Below, one piece after another: positions 24,944 through 33,634 of a stretch of DNA of 64,000 nucleotides (the first letter of the stretch is position 1; each line of letters begins with the position of its first letter). Source of the stretch: JBIOHP01 sp044449065 (GTDB lineage: Bacteria; Bacteroidota; Ignavibacteria; UBA10030; SZUA-254); assembly GCA_044449065.1 (NCBI GenBank), contig JBIOHP010000005.1:1-64000 (forward strand), read 5' to 3'. Position numbers and translations under genes: made by a program. The notes beneath the pieces are model-generated. The model did no database searches. It saw only the letters and a program-made list of their open reading frames with translations, and was not told the origin of the DNA.

Positions 24944-25920
24944 GCCCGGCTGGTTAGCATTTGTTCCCAATATTTCAGTATATCGCTTAAAGTTTGTCGG
25001 ATAGAAATTATGGGCTTCCAGCCGGTTTCCTGCCGAAGACGGGAACAATCCCCGATTATTTTTGGAATTTCTTGCTTACGAATCCTGGAAGGATCCGTTA
25101 CAATTTCGGCATTAATCCCACTCATCTCAATAAGAATATCGAGAAGTTTGGATATCGCCATAGATTGACCGGAACAAATATTGTAGACAGGATAAGGACG
25201 CGGTTTTTCAAGCAACTTGATGTATGCCTGAACAACATCCCGCGCGTCTGTAAAATCACGTTCGGGATCGAGATTACCGACAAATAGTTTCCGGTCACGC
25301 AAACCCAACTTGATTTCAACAACCTGTTTGGCAAAAGCCGAACCGACGAACAAATCTCTTTGTCCTGGTCCAAGATGATTAAAGGGACGGGCGACAACGA
25401 TTTCCATGCCATACGTTGAACGGTATTGCCGCGCAATCATGTCTCCACATGCTTTACTGACAGCATACGGATTCGAAGGTCTTAAAGGAATATCCTCGCT
25501 TACGGGAAGCATGTCCGGTGTAACATCGCCATAAACTTCGCCGCTTCCAACGATCAATAACGCACAACGTTTTTTCTGTTTCTCCGAATATGTCCGAACG
25601 GCATCGAGAAGATTAAGAGTGCCATCGATATTCGTGCGATACGTCGTTACGGGATCTTCCACTGATCTTGGTACAAACGCCTGACCGGCTAAGTGAAAAA
25701 TTTTATCCGGATTAGCGCGGGATACCGCGGCTTTCACCGATTCTAGTTCGGTGATATCTGTATCAATCAGGGTAACAGCGCGATGAAGAGGTTGAAGCGG
25801 TATAGCAGGTGAGGTCGGTTTATGAATTGTGCCGAAAATCGTATATTCGGGGAACGTCAGGAGGGCGTTGGTGAGATGGCTTCCGACAAAACCATCGATG
25901 CCCGTTACAAGAACATTCAT
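24940..25920 (-). CDS. rmd: GDP-6-deoxy-4-keto-mannose reductase (Rmd-like)
   Basis: A 326-aa extended SDR. It should reduce GDP-4-keto-6-deoxy-D-mannose, made by the Gmd encoded next door, to GDP-D-rhamnose. The NAD(P) loop is GIDGFVGSHL at 7-16. FHLAGQAFVP, a catalytic Ser region GSGEVYG and the YxxxK motif in NPYAVSKACGD follow. RPFNHLGPGQ is typical of the Gmd/Rmd branch. It lies 15 bases after gmd in the same direction. The alternative is a GDP-fucose synthase (WcaG), but that family has a different ending and the HLAGQ/RPFNH wording favours Rmd. Confidence 0.83.
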   Translation of the reverse strand: MNVLVTGIDGFVGSHLTNALLTFPEYTIFGTIHKPTSPAIPLQPLHRAVTLIDTDITELESVKAAVSRANPDKIFHLAGQAFVPRSVEDPVTTYRTNIDGTLNLLDAVRTYSEKQKKRCALLIVGSGEVYGDVTPDMLPVSEDIPLRPSNPYAVSKACGDMIARQYRSTYGMEIVVARPFNHLGPGQRDLFVGSAFAKQVVEIKLGLRDRKLFVGNLDPERDFTDARDVVQAYIKLLEKPRPYPVYNICSGQSMAISKLLDILIEMSGINAEIVTDPSRIRKQEIPKIIGDCSRLRQETGWKPIISIRQTLSDILKYWEQMLTSRA

Positions 25921-25935
25921 GTGAGAGGAAAAATA

Positions 25936-26898
25936 TTATTCGTTGCGCAGACGTTCGATATCGGCATCGACCATCATTGTAACCAATTCTTTGAACGAAA
26001 TCTCCGGTTTCCAGCCAAGTTTCTTCATGGCTTTTTCAGCATTCCCTCGCAACTGATGAACCTCTGCAGGCCGAAAGAGCGATTTATCCACTACAATATA
26101 TTTTTCCCAATTGAGATGGACGTGTTTGAACGCAATCTCGATGAACTCGCGCACTGAATGGGATTTTCCTGTGGCGATAACATAATCTTCAGGACGGGAT
26201 TGCTGGAGCATCAACCACATTGCCTTAACATAATCCCCGGCGTAGCCCCAATCCCTTTGAGCATCAAGATTGCCAAGCCGCAATTCTTTCGTGCGCTTCA
26301 TCTTGATGCGGGCAACCGCATCGGTAATTTTTCGGGTCACAAATTCTTTTCCGCGACGGGGTGATTCGTGATTAAATAAAATACCCGATACACAGAACAG
26401 GTTATAACTCTCCCGGTAGTTGATAGTTATGAAATGGCCGTAGACTTTCGCAACCCCGTAAGGACTCCGTGGATAAAAAGGAGTGTCTTCACTTTGAGGA
26501 GTTTCTCGAACCTGACCAAACATTTCGCTGCTGCTCGCCTGGTAGAATCGAATTTTTGGATCGACTAATTTAATCGCTTCCAGCATCTTTGTCACACCCA
26601 GAGCGGTAAATTCACCCGTCAGGGTGGGTTGATTCCACGACGTCGGTACGAACGATTGCGAAGCTAGATTGTAGACTTCATGGGGCTTCGAGACTTTGAT
26701 TAACTCGATAAGAGAAAGTTGATCGAGGAGGTCCGCCTGGTACAATTGAATTTTTGAGCGGATATGCTCGATCCGTTCGAAATTTTCCGTGCTGGAGCGG
26801 CGAACCATGCCGGAAACATCGTATCCCTTGCGAAGAAGAAATTCGGCAAGGTAAGAACCATCCTGGCCTGTGATTCCCGTAATGAGCGCTCTTTTCAT
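25936..26898 (-). CDS. gmd: GDP-mannose 4,6-dehydratase
   Basis: A 320-aa extended SDR converting GDP-D-mannose to GDP-4-keto-6-deoxy-D-mannose, the entry to GDP-rhamnose and GDP-fucose. The NADP loop is GITGQDGSYLAE (8-19), followed by the RRSS loop typical of Gmd. YNLASQSFVPTSW, the catalytic SSSEMFG and YGVAKVYG (Tyr-xxx-Lys), and FNHESPRRGKEFVTRKI are all characteristic. The length is a little under the 340-370 aa of many Gmd proteins but the domain is complete. It lies 18 bases downstream of the DUF2723 gene and 15 before rmd. Confidence 0.95.
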   Translation of the reverse strand: MKRALITGITGQDGSYLAEFLLRKGYDVSGMVRRSSTENFERIEHIRSKIQLYQADLLDQLSLIELIKVSKPHEVYNLASQSFVPTSWNQPTLTGEFTALGVTKMLEAIKLVDPKIRFYQASSSEMFGQVRETPQSEDTPFYPRSPYGVAKVYGHFITINYRESYNLFCVSGILFNHESPRRGKEFVTRKITDAVARIKMKRTKELRLGNLDAQRDWGYAGDYVKAMWLMLQQSRPEDYVIATGKSHSVREFIEIAFKHVHLNWEKYIVVDKSLFRPAEVHQLRGNAEKAMKKLGWKPEISFKELVTMMVDADIERLRNE

Positions 26899-26916
26899 CG
26901 TAGAGTTTCTTAAGAA

Positions 26917-29658
26917 TTATTTTTTAGATGTATCAGGTTTCGATCCCATTTTCATCAAATTCTGGTAACGCTGTATTTCACCCGGTATACTCTGATCGTT
27001 GGGATATTTTACTTCGAGACGGTTAAGAACCTCGATAACACCGCCGTAGTTTTTATTTTTGTCATACATGCTGATCAGCGCCGAATATATCTGATCCTGT
27101 TCATGGTCGGTCACCGATTTCGACAACAGGTCGGTCGCCTCGACTTCCAATGCTTTTGAATACATAACGACATGGTCTTTATCGTTGATAAGGTCGCTCA
27201 CTTCCATCATCTGATATGTGTACCGCCAATCCGCATTCGGGATAATGTTGAGGGGGATAACCTGCTCCATGCGGTCCATAACCTTTTTTGCTTTTACGGG
27301 ATCATGACCTACCCGACCCGCAAATTCAGCAAGCCGCAAAAATCCCGACCGGTAATTCATCAACATCCGGGTGATGTTCTCATCGTAATATACATTAGGA
27401 TTATTGACGTTGCGATACATGAAACCCGGTTGATAGGTTTTAGACGGTTTTACATTTTCCGCCATGACATTCGCTTCCATCATCGGAATATTGAGTCCGC
27501 CGTCATTATCACTCATACGAATTGGTTTCAACCGCCATACCATGCCCTGCATCCAGAGATAGTTATCGAGTCCAATTTTTGAGTCGGGCGAACAGGTCAC
27601 AGCAAAATCCAATGGCCTGGTCCAACCAACTGCTAGCACGATATCCTTCACCATTTGATCCTGCACCCTGAGAATCTTCATCGTCTCATTCATGGGGATG
27701 CCTGCCATTTTCCAGGACATTTTGCCTGTTGCCAATATCGTAGAATCCGTTACGCCGAATTGTTTAATCACGTTGGGAGGCACGGCTAAGCTGACGTCTT
27801 CGTCCTCTTTCCGCCAAACGACCGGCTGAATAGTAGCGATTTCTTCTTCAGTGAGTGTAATGGGAATTTTCGCTGTTCCATGGGGTGTTTCGTTCTTGAG
27901 TTGATCGATATACCAGCTTGTATTGATCAGACTAAGATTTGCAATCCGAACATCTGTCCGCACGTTTTCTACATCCTGGAGATACCACAGCGGAAATGTA
28001 TCGTTATCACCGTTGGTGAAGAGTATCGCATCCTGATCGCAGCTCTGGAGAAGATTGTATGAATAATCCCACGCGACATAATCCTGACTGCGGTCGTGTT
28101 CATGATAATTGAGGCGGAGCAGATTTACCGGAACCGCGAGAAAGGCGAATGCAACCACACCTGAGGCGGCAGTGGCAACCATTTGAGGATTCTTCAATTT
28201 TAAACGGATAGTATCTACGAGGCCTACAACTCCGATTCCTATCCAAAGACAAAAATCATAAAATGCTCCCACGTAGAAATAATCACGCTCACGGGGTTGC
28301 GGTTCCTGCATATTGGCGTAGAATACAAAAGCAAATCCCATTACAATGAACATCACCAACCAGGGAAGAAAGTTTTTCCAGTCCTTCCGGACATGGTAAT
28401 AGAACCCGAAACAACCAATCAGGAACGGTATGCCCCAGGTATCTTTCCAACTCACACCCGCGTCCTGCCAATCTCCTTCAGCGCCGATGTAATTCTGGAA
28501 CAGGTATCGCAGAAACATATGATCAATTTGATACCGCCACATAAAATCGAGATCGCTCGTATAGTTCTCCCGCGTTGGTCGATGCATGTCTTCCTGAGAC
28601 CACCGTCGCGGGAATAATTTTTCACGGTAATCCTGCAGATCATTATCCCAGCTCTCTCCTTTCAGCAATGGCGTATTCCCGTACTGTTCTCTGCCGAGGT
28701 AACTGACCAACCGGGCAAGATTGTTGGGATTGTTTTCATTCATGGGTGTGTGAGCATTAGCGCGAATAAGAACGGTAGCATACGTTGTATACCCGATTAC
28801 GATAAAGAGAAACGAGAGCGCGCCGATGTTAATCCACTTTTGTTTCAACTTCGCAGATTTGTAAGCGTAATATGCCACAATAGCAGTGACTCCCGGGGGA
28901 ATGAACAACCATACATCGCTCGTGATACCGGAGAATTCTCCATCCAACATCCCGGGCAACACCTGTACTATACCGGGATAGATCACAAAGAAAATAGGAA
29001 TCGCGATTACTGAAAAACGAATCAAACTTGCGCGGGAATAATCATTGCGCTTAAAATACACAATCATCATAATTGTAAACAACGCGAGGAGCGATAAGAT
29101 ATGAACGCCGATCGACAAGCCGACGATATACGCGATAAGGATTAAATATTTCTCACTATGCGGTTCATCGGCTCTTTCCCACCAATGAAGCGCCAGCCAG
29201 AGAATTAAGATAATCATCAACATGCTTAAACCATATACCTCAGCTTCAATTGAGTTGTCCCAGAAGGACGCGCTGAACGCCATGGCAAATGCTCCGATTA
29301 CGGAAGCCCCGTATACCGTTAATCGATCTGCGAAGGTTACGATTTCACCGCGAAATCGCGTGATGAGTTTTACCAAAATGAAAAAAGTGAATGCGGCGGC
29401 AAATGCGCCTGCGAATGCTGAAATCGAGTGCATGCGCGCAGCGATATCAGAGTAGAACGGGACCATTGAGACGCAACGTGCGATTATTACAAACAGAGGC
29501 GAACCTGGCGGATGAGGAACCTGAAGCAGCCATGAAGCAGCGCAAAACTCGCCAACGTCCCAAAATACCACGGTGACTGAAAGTGTTTTTAAATACACTA
29601 TCAGCGTGACGAGAAAGACGCCAAGTCCTATTAACCGATTTATATTTTTTTCAGACAT
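26917..29658 (-). CDS. DUF2723 membrane protein, probable GT-C type glycosyltransferase
   Basis: A 913-aa membrane protein, first gene of the polysaccharide operon. About ten hydrophobic segments fill residues 10-500. The first periplasmic loop carries the DUF2723 signature WDVGEFCAASWLLQVPHPPG with an Asp-Glu pair (about 33-37), which resembles the catalytic loop of protein O-mannosyltransferases. The C-terminal 400 residues are soluble, with a helical, TPR-like ending (about 820-900). DUF2723 proteins are frequent in Bacteroidota, and a GT-C glycosyltransferase role is the current expectation. GAGGTG lies shortly before the ATG. The acceptor (protein or glycan) is not known. Confidence 0.85.
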   Translation of the reverse strand: MSEKNINRLIGLGVFLVTLIVYLKTLSVTVVFWDVGEFCAASWLLQVPHPPGSPLFVIIARCVSMVPFYSDIAARMHSISAFAGAFAAAFTFFILVKLITRFRGEIVTFADRLTVYGASVIGAFAMAFSASFWDNSIEAEVYGLSMLMIILILWLALHWWERADEPHSEKYLILIAYIVGLSIGVHILSLLALFTIMMIVYFKRNDYSRASLIRFSVIAIPIFFVIYPGIVQVLPGMLDGEFSGITSDVWLFIPPGVTAIVAYYAYKSAKLKQKWINIGALSFLFIVIGYTTYATVLIRANAHTPMNENNPNNLARLVSYLGREQYGNTPLLKGESWDNDLQDYREKLFPRRWSQEDMHRPTRENYTSDLDFMWRYQIDHMFLRYLFQNYIGAEGDWQDAGVSWKDTWGIPFLIGCFGFYYHVRKDWKNFLPWLVMFIVMGFAFVFYANMQEPQPRERDYFYVGAFYDFCLWIGIGVVGLVDTIRLKLKNPQMVATAASGVVAFAFLAVPVNLLRLNYHEHDRSQDYVAWDYSYNLLQSCDQDAILFTNGDNDTFPLWYLQDVENVRTDVRIANLSLINTSWYIDQLKNETPHGTAKIPITLTEEEIATIQPVVWRKEDEDVSLAVPPNVIKQFGVTDSTILATGKMSWKMAGIPMNETMKILRVQDQMVKDIVLAVGWTRPLDFAVTCSPDSKIGLDNYLWMQGMVWRLKPIRMSDNDGGLNIPMMEANVMAENVKPSKTYQPGFMYRNVNNPNVYYDENITRMLMNYRSGFLRLAEFAGRVGHDPVKAKKVMDRMEQVIPLNIIPNADWRYTYQMMEVSDLINDKDHVVMYSKALEVEATDLLSKSVTDHEQDQIYSALISMYDKNKNYGGVIEVLNRLEVKYPNDQSIPGEIQRYQNLMKMGSKPDTSKK

Positions 29659-29897
29659 TCACACCTCGAAGATTGATGAAATTCGAACCATTTTCAACAA
29701 ATTATTGAAATTTTAAGATTTAAATATAGCTGAAATAGCATACAATCGCAACAAATTTAGCTCCGGAAAGTATTAAATTTTAGGGTTTTCATGAAAAGAT
29801 TTAACGGGGGTTCAACTGATTGGCTTTAGTTCAAAAATATCGAGTGATGATCCTCGCGCCGGGTTGAATCAATTGTATTACAGAGATTGAAAATAGT

Positions 29898-31040
29898 TTA
29901 CGCCGCAATCATGTTCGGGAGCAGGCGTGCGCTGATCTCATCACAGAGTAAAAAACCTTGCCGAGTTAATCTGATGGTTGAGTCTTCAAGGATTGCCATA
30001 TCCTCCGATAATAACTGATTGAGAATAAGTCCTTGTTCATTTGAAAGTAAATCAATTCCGAATTCAGATTGAATTTCCACAATATCCACACCTCCGCTGC
30101 GCAAACCAAGCATAATTTTTTCATTGAAGAGCTGTGAAGGTGATAGAGTCTCATCTCCAGCATGAGGCAGCACGCCTTGAGAGATTTGCTTAAGGTATGT
30201 CTGAACGTTGGCAATATTCCACCACCGGCGATCAGTCCAGAAAGAATGCGCCGATGGTCCGAATCCCAGATAATTTGTATGGTTCCAATAATTGCAGTTA
30301 TGCCGGCAAGCAAATCCCGGTTTGGAATAGTTCGATACCTCGTAATGTTCAAAACCATTCTTTGCAAGAAAATCCATGGTGAATTCAAACATCTCCGCTT
30401 CTGATTCCACCGGCAGGGGAGATACCACCTTCGCCTTGACCATGCGGGCAAGGGGCGTATTATCCTCAACAATCAGACTGTACGCTGATATATGCTGCGT
30501 GCCTAGATCAATCGCCTGCCGGAGATTATCTTTCCAGCGATCGAGAGATTGACCGGGGAGCGCAAAAATAAGATCGATGTTAATACTATCGAATTTCGCC
30601 TCTTGAGCCCATCGTACAGCTTGTTTCGCGTCATCGACTGAGTGGATACGGCTAAGAAACTTCAATTCGTCGTTGTAAAACGATTGGACGCCTAAACTCA
30701 ATCTATTGATACCCCCCGATCGGTATGCATTCAGCTTAGATAAATCGACGGTTCCCGGGTTCGCTTCGATTGTTATCTCAGCGTTTGAATTGATATTGAA
30801 CGTTGAATGGAGATGCTGCATAATATCACCGATAGAATCCGGCGATAATAATGAAGGGGTGCCCCCTCCGAAAAATATCGTATCAATCTTTTCGAATTGT
30901 TTATATTCCTGATGGAGAATTATTTCCTTTTTTAACGCTTGAACAAATTCTTCCATCATGCTGTGATTTTCAATAGAATAAAAATCACAGTACAGACATT
31001 TCTTTTCGCAGAACGGGATATGTAAATATAAGCTCGCCAT
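29898..31040 (-). CDS. hemW: HemW, radical SAM heme chaperone
   Basis: A 380-aa radical SAM protein formerly annotated as oxygen-independent coproporphyrinogen III oxidase. HemW is believed to insert heme into target proteins. The 4Fe-4S motif is C11-x3-C15-x2-C18 at the N terminus (PFCEKKCLYCDF), as in HemW. FGGGTPSLLS, the EANPGT strand and LSLGVQSF are standard. The C-terminal HemN-like domain (about 290-370) is complete. The methionine-rich HemN extension is absent, supporting HemW rather than HemN. It overlaps the upstream methyltransferase stop by one base, so the two are co-transcribed. Confidence 0.93.
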   Translation of the reverse strand: MASLYLHIPFCEKKCLYCDFYSIENHSMMEEFVQALKKEIILHQEYKQFEKIDTIFFGGGTPSLLSPDSIGDIMQHLHSTFNINSNAEITIEANPGTVDLSKLNAYRSGGINRLSLGVQSFYNDELKFLSRIHSVDDAKQAVRWAQEAKFDSINIDLIFALPGQSLDRWKDNLRQAIDLGTQHISAYSLIVEDNTPLARMVKAKVVSPLPVESEAEMFEFTMDFLAKNGFEHYEVSNYSKPGFACRHNCNYWNHTNYLGFGPSAHSFWTDRRWWNIANVQTYLKQISQGVLPHAGDETLSPSQLFNEKIMLGLRSGGVDIVEIQSEFGIDLLSNEQGLILNQLLSEDMAILEDSTIRLTRQGFLLCDEISARLLPNMIAA

Positions 31041-31837
31041 TATTTTCTCGCCATCACCCCGATTGAAATGTGGGTATAAAGGGAAATGCGTAAGTTGATG
31101 AGCGACTCACGGATTTTTTTACGCAACTGTGTCAACGGACCGAACACCTTTGGATACAGGGGAAGCTTAATTCCGAATTTTAACAACCCTTCGCGAAATG
31201 TCCTGTAGAATAGACTTGGATACATCCATTCGCCATACGCGTAGAATGGCGTCAGACCCAAGTGAGCAAGCTTTTTCTCTAATTCACTCACGCTAAACTC
31301 TCTCTCCCATCCGGCAAACCATGCGTTAAGAGCTATCAGCAGATGTTTGATTACTGTATAAGGATGATACCGTTGTGGCACATCGATGAGCAATATTCCA
31401 CCCTTCTTCACGATACGCGCATTTTCCTTTAAGAGTTCTGTGGCTTGGGGTTCGCGGAAATGTTCCAACAAACCCTGGTGAAACACGATATCGAATGTCT
31501 CATTTTCAAACGGAAGATGGAACGCATCGCCCCCGACAAGATAGACCTGCATCCCGCTTTCGTCCGCAACTTCTTTCATCAATTTAAGCGCGTTCATGGC
31601 GTAATCGAGCTGGTAAACTTCGGCGCCATACGTGATGAGATTAAGACTATCACGACCTGTTCCAGCGCCTATCTCAAGAACTTTTTTACCTTTGAGGTCG
31701 GTAACCTTAGCCAGGTTGCGAAGAACCCTGTCGGTATTCGAGTAATACTCATGGACATTTTCTTTTTTCTGCCAGAATGTCTCCCAATTATTTTTCGTGG
31801 AAGTTTTCAACGGATATAATTCCCCACGCGGTTCCAC
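31040..31837 (-). CDS. Class I SAM-dependent methyltransferase
   Basis: A 265-aa methyltransferase with a Rossmann core: motif I VLEIGAGTGRDSL (about 54-66), an acidic strand end QLDYA (about 79), and the VFHQGLLEHF motif IV/V region (about 117-126). The C-terminal 80 residues are helical and rich in aromatic and basic residues, perhaps for membrane contact. The best start in frame is a GTG at 31837, which overlaps the end of the upstream signal peptidase gene by 31 bases. No ATG precedes the core, so the true start is uncertain. The substrate is unknown; ubiquinone/menaquinone or lipid methylation are possible. Confidence 0.78.
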   Translation of the reverse strand: MEPRGELYPLKTSTKNNWETFWQKKENVHEYYSNTDRVLRNLAKVTDLKGKKVLEIGAGTGRDSLNLITYGAEVYQLDYAMNALKLMKEVADESGMQVYLVGGDAFHLPFENETFDIVFHQGLLEHFREPQATELLKENARIVKKGGILLIDVPQRYHPYTVIKHLLIALNAWFAGWEREFSVSELEKKLAHLGLTPFYAYGEWMYPSLFYRTFREGLLKFGIKLPLYPKVFGPLTQLRKKIRESLINLRISLYTHISIGVMARK

Positions 31838-32643
31838 CGGATAGATGATAAGAATCCACCGAGTCCGCCATTGCCCATCTGGGTTTCAACAGACCAATAG
31901 ATAAACTCAGCTTTTCCGATCACATTTTCTTCGGGAAGGAATCCCCAAAATCGGCTGTCGTTGCTGTCGTAATAATTATCGCCGAGCATGAATAAATAAT
32001 TTTGGTTTATAGTGTATGTGTTTGCGTGCTTTCCGTCAATGTAAATCCCCCAGGATGTTTGGTCGAGTGAATGACCTTCCTGCCGGATTACTTTCTCCCA
32101 TGTTGGAAGCGTCGATGAATTAAGTTTAACGATATCGCCGGATTTCGGAACAATAATTGGTCCGTACCTGTCCAAATTATATCTTGCATTCCGTGGAAAC
32201 AACCGGTCATCCCAAAATGAATACGGGTAATGCGAACGGCGATGAATATCCGGCAATGCGGTATATCGTCCATTCACATACAAATCTCCGTCGCGAATCA
32301 TCAGTGTATCCCCCCCGATGGCAACACATCGTTTCACATATTCGATCCTCGTCGGAGATGCATAATCATCGCGGTTTCCGGGAAATTTAAATACAATCAC
32401 ATCTCCCCGTTCGGTATGCCCGGCAAAGGGAATGTGGGGGAGAAATATTCCCGATGATACCACGGATGGATGCCTCACTTCTCTCGGATTCACCAATTTA
32501 TTAACTAAAACCAGATCACCTACCATTAGCGTCGTTTCCATGGAGGGCGAGGAAACAATGACAGCATCAAGGACAACGAGCTTAATAACACAGGCCGCAA
32601 TTAATGCAACAAGAGAAACCTGTATGTAATCGCGCATCTTCAT
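31807..32643 (-). CDS. lepB: Signal peptidase I, second of a tandem pair
   Basis: A 278-aa type I signal peptidase, which removes signal peptides from exported proteins at the outer face of the inner membrane. One N-terminal membrane helix (about 8-30) is followed by the nucleophile S34 (SSPSMETTL) and the general base Lys in EYVKRCVAIGGD (about 103). The C-terminal GDNYYDSNDSRFWG box is intact. It is about 35-40% similar by eye to the paralogue at 32720, and both keep the Ser-Lys dyad. A 76-base gap separates them. Its 3' end overlaps the methyltransferase start. Confidence 0.93.
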   Translation of the reverse strand: MKMRDYIQVSLVALIAACVIKLVVLDAVIVSSPSMETTLMVGDLVLVNKLVNPREVRHPSVVSSGIFLPHIPFAGHTERGDVIVFKFPGNRDDYASPTRIEYVKRCVAIGGDTLMIRDGDLYVNGRYTALPDIHRRSHYPYSFWDDRLFPRNARYNLDRYGPIIVPKSGDIVKLNSSTLPTWEKVIRQEGHSLDQTSWGIYIDGKHANTYTINQNYLFMLGDNYYDSNDSRFWGFLPEENVIGKAEFIYWSVETQMGNGGLGGFLSSIRWNRVGNYIR

Positions 32644-32719
32644 TTAATGAAGTCCGGGTTCGATATCTGTAGTTCGTTTACGCACAACTCCAATTCACGC
32701 TTTGATGGAAAATAATTTA

Positions 32720-33586
32720 TCACCTTACCAATGATCCTACTCTGTTCCACCTAATCGTAGATAATTTATCTCCCATACTGAAAAAAGAGAGATCCGGGTC
32801 CCACGACCAATAGACTATCAACGGCGTGCCGACGACGGATTCTGCGGGGATAAATCCCCAGAACCTGCTATCCAAACTATTATCCCTGTTATCGCCCATA
32901 CCGAAGACATAGTTTCTCTCTACTGTATATGTATTTTTTTCAATCCCATCGATATGGGCTTTACCGTTGAGAAATTCAAACGAATGTCCTTCACGCTTAA
33001 TAAATGTGTCCCATTGTTCGTAATTATCTTGGGTCAACTTGATATCGTCGCCTTTTTTGGGAATAACAATCGGTCCGTAATTATCTTCGTTGAACATAGT
33101 GCCTTTCGGAAAAATCCTCGGATCGGGATACCCGGCGGGTTTGATGATTGCAGAATTGAACTTCATATTTCGCGGGGTTGTCATCGGTTTGCCGTTCACA
33201 TAGACAACCCGATTAATAACTTGCAAGGTATCGCCGGAGATTGCAACGCATCGTTTGAGATAATAGGCAAATTCGGATGCTTCCACTTCCTCGCGCATAC
33301 CGGGGAAAATAAACACGATTACATCGCCGCGCTCGACTTTCCACGGGGCGGGTAATTTAAACGAGGGTATTTTTGTATTGGTAAACGGAATCGTCCTCGG
33401 AGTAGTTCCTCCGAAGACAAATTTATTTACCAAAAGAAAATCACCAGTCATAATCTCATTCTCCATCGAGCCGGTAGGGACTTCAAATGATGCGAGAACA
33501 AAACTATTGAGGATGAGAAACGCGCCAAAAATAATTCCCATTTCCTTCAGCCAATTTGTGAAGGCATTTCCTTTTGAAGATTTCAT
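32720..33586 (-). CDS. lepB: Signal peptidase I, first of a tandem pair
   Basis: A 288-aa type I signal peptidase with one N-terminal membrane helix (about 13-34). The nucleophile is S40 in VPTGSMENEIM, the Lys general base lies in YYLKRCVAISGD (about 109), and the final box reads GDNRDNSLDSRFWG. The wording is closer to standard bacterial LepB than the downstream copy. Lying 48 bases downstream of lepA on the same strand recalls the lepA-lepB pairing of many bacteria. The two paralogues may divide substrates, which would fit an organism with a large exported and T9SS-dependent proteome. Confidence 0.95.
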   Translation of the reverse strand: MKSSKGNAFTNWLKEMGIIFGAFLILNSFVLASFEVPTGSMENEIMTGDFLLVNKFVFGGTTPRTIPFTNTKIPSFKLPAPWKVERGDVIVFIFPGMREEVEASEFAYYLKRCVAISGDTLQVINRVVYVNGKPMTTPRNMKFNSAIIKPAGYPDPRIFPKGTMFNEDNYGPIVIPKKGDDIKLTQDNYEQWDTFIKREGHSFEFLNGKAHIDGIEKNTYTVERNYVFGMGDNRDNSLDSRFWGFIPAESVVGTPLIVYWSWDPDLSFFSMGDKLSTIRWNRVGSLVR

Positions 33587-33634
33587 TTTCTCTTAATTCC
33601 TTTTCATTAACAGAATTTAACTTTCAACTTAAAT

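Noticed and set aside
29659..29897. Possible small gene between hemW and the DUF2723 gene
   Set aside because: The 239-base gap is AT-rich without a sensible open frame or structured element.
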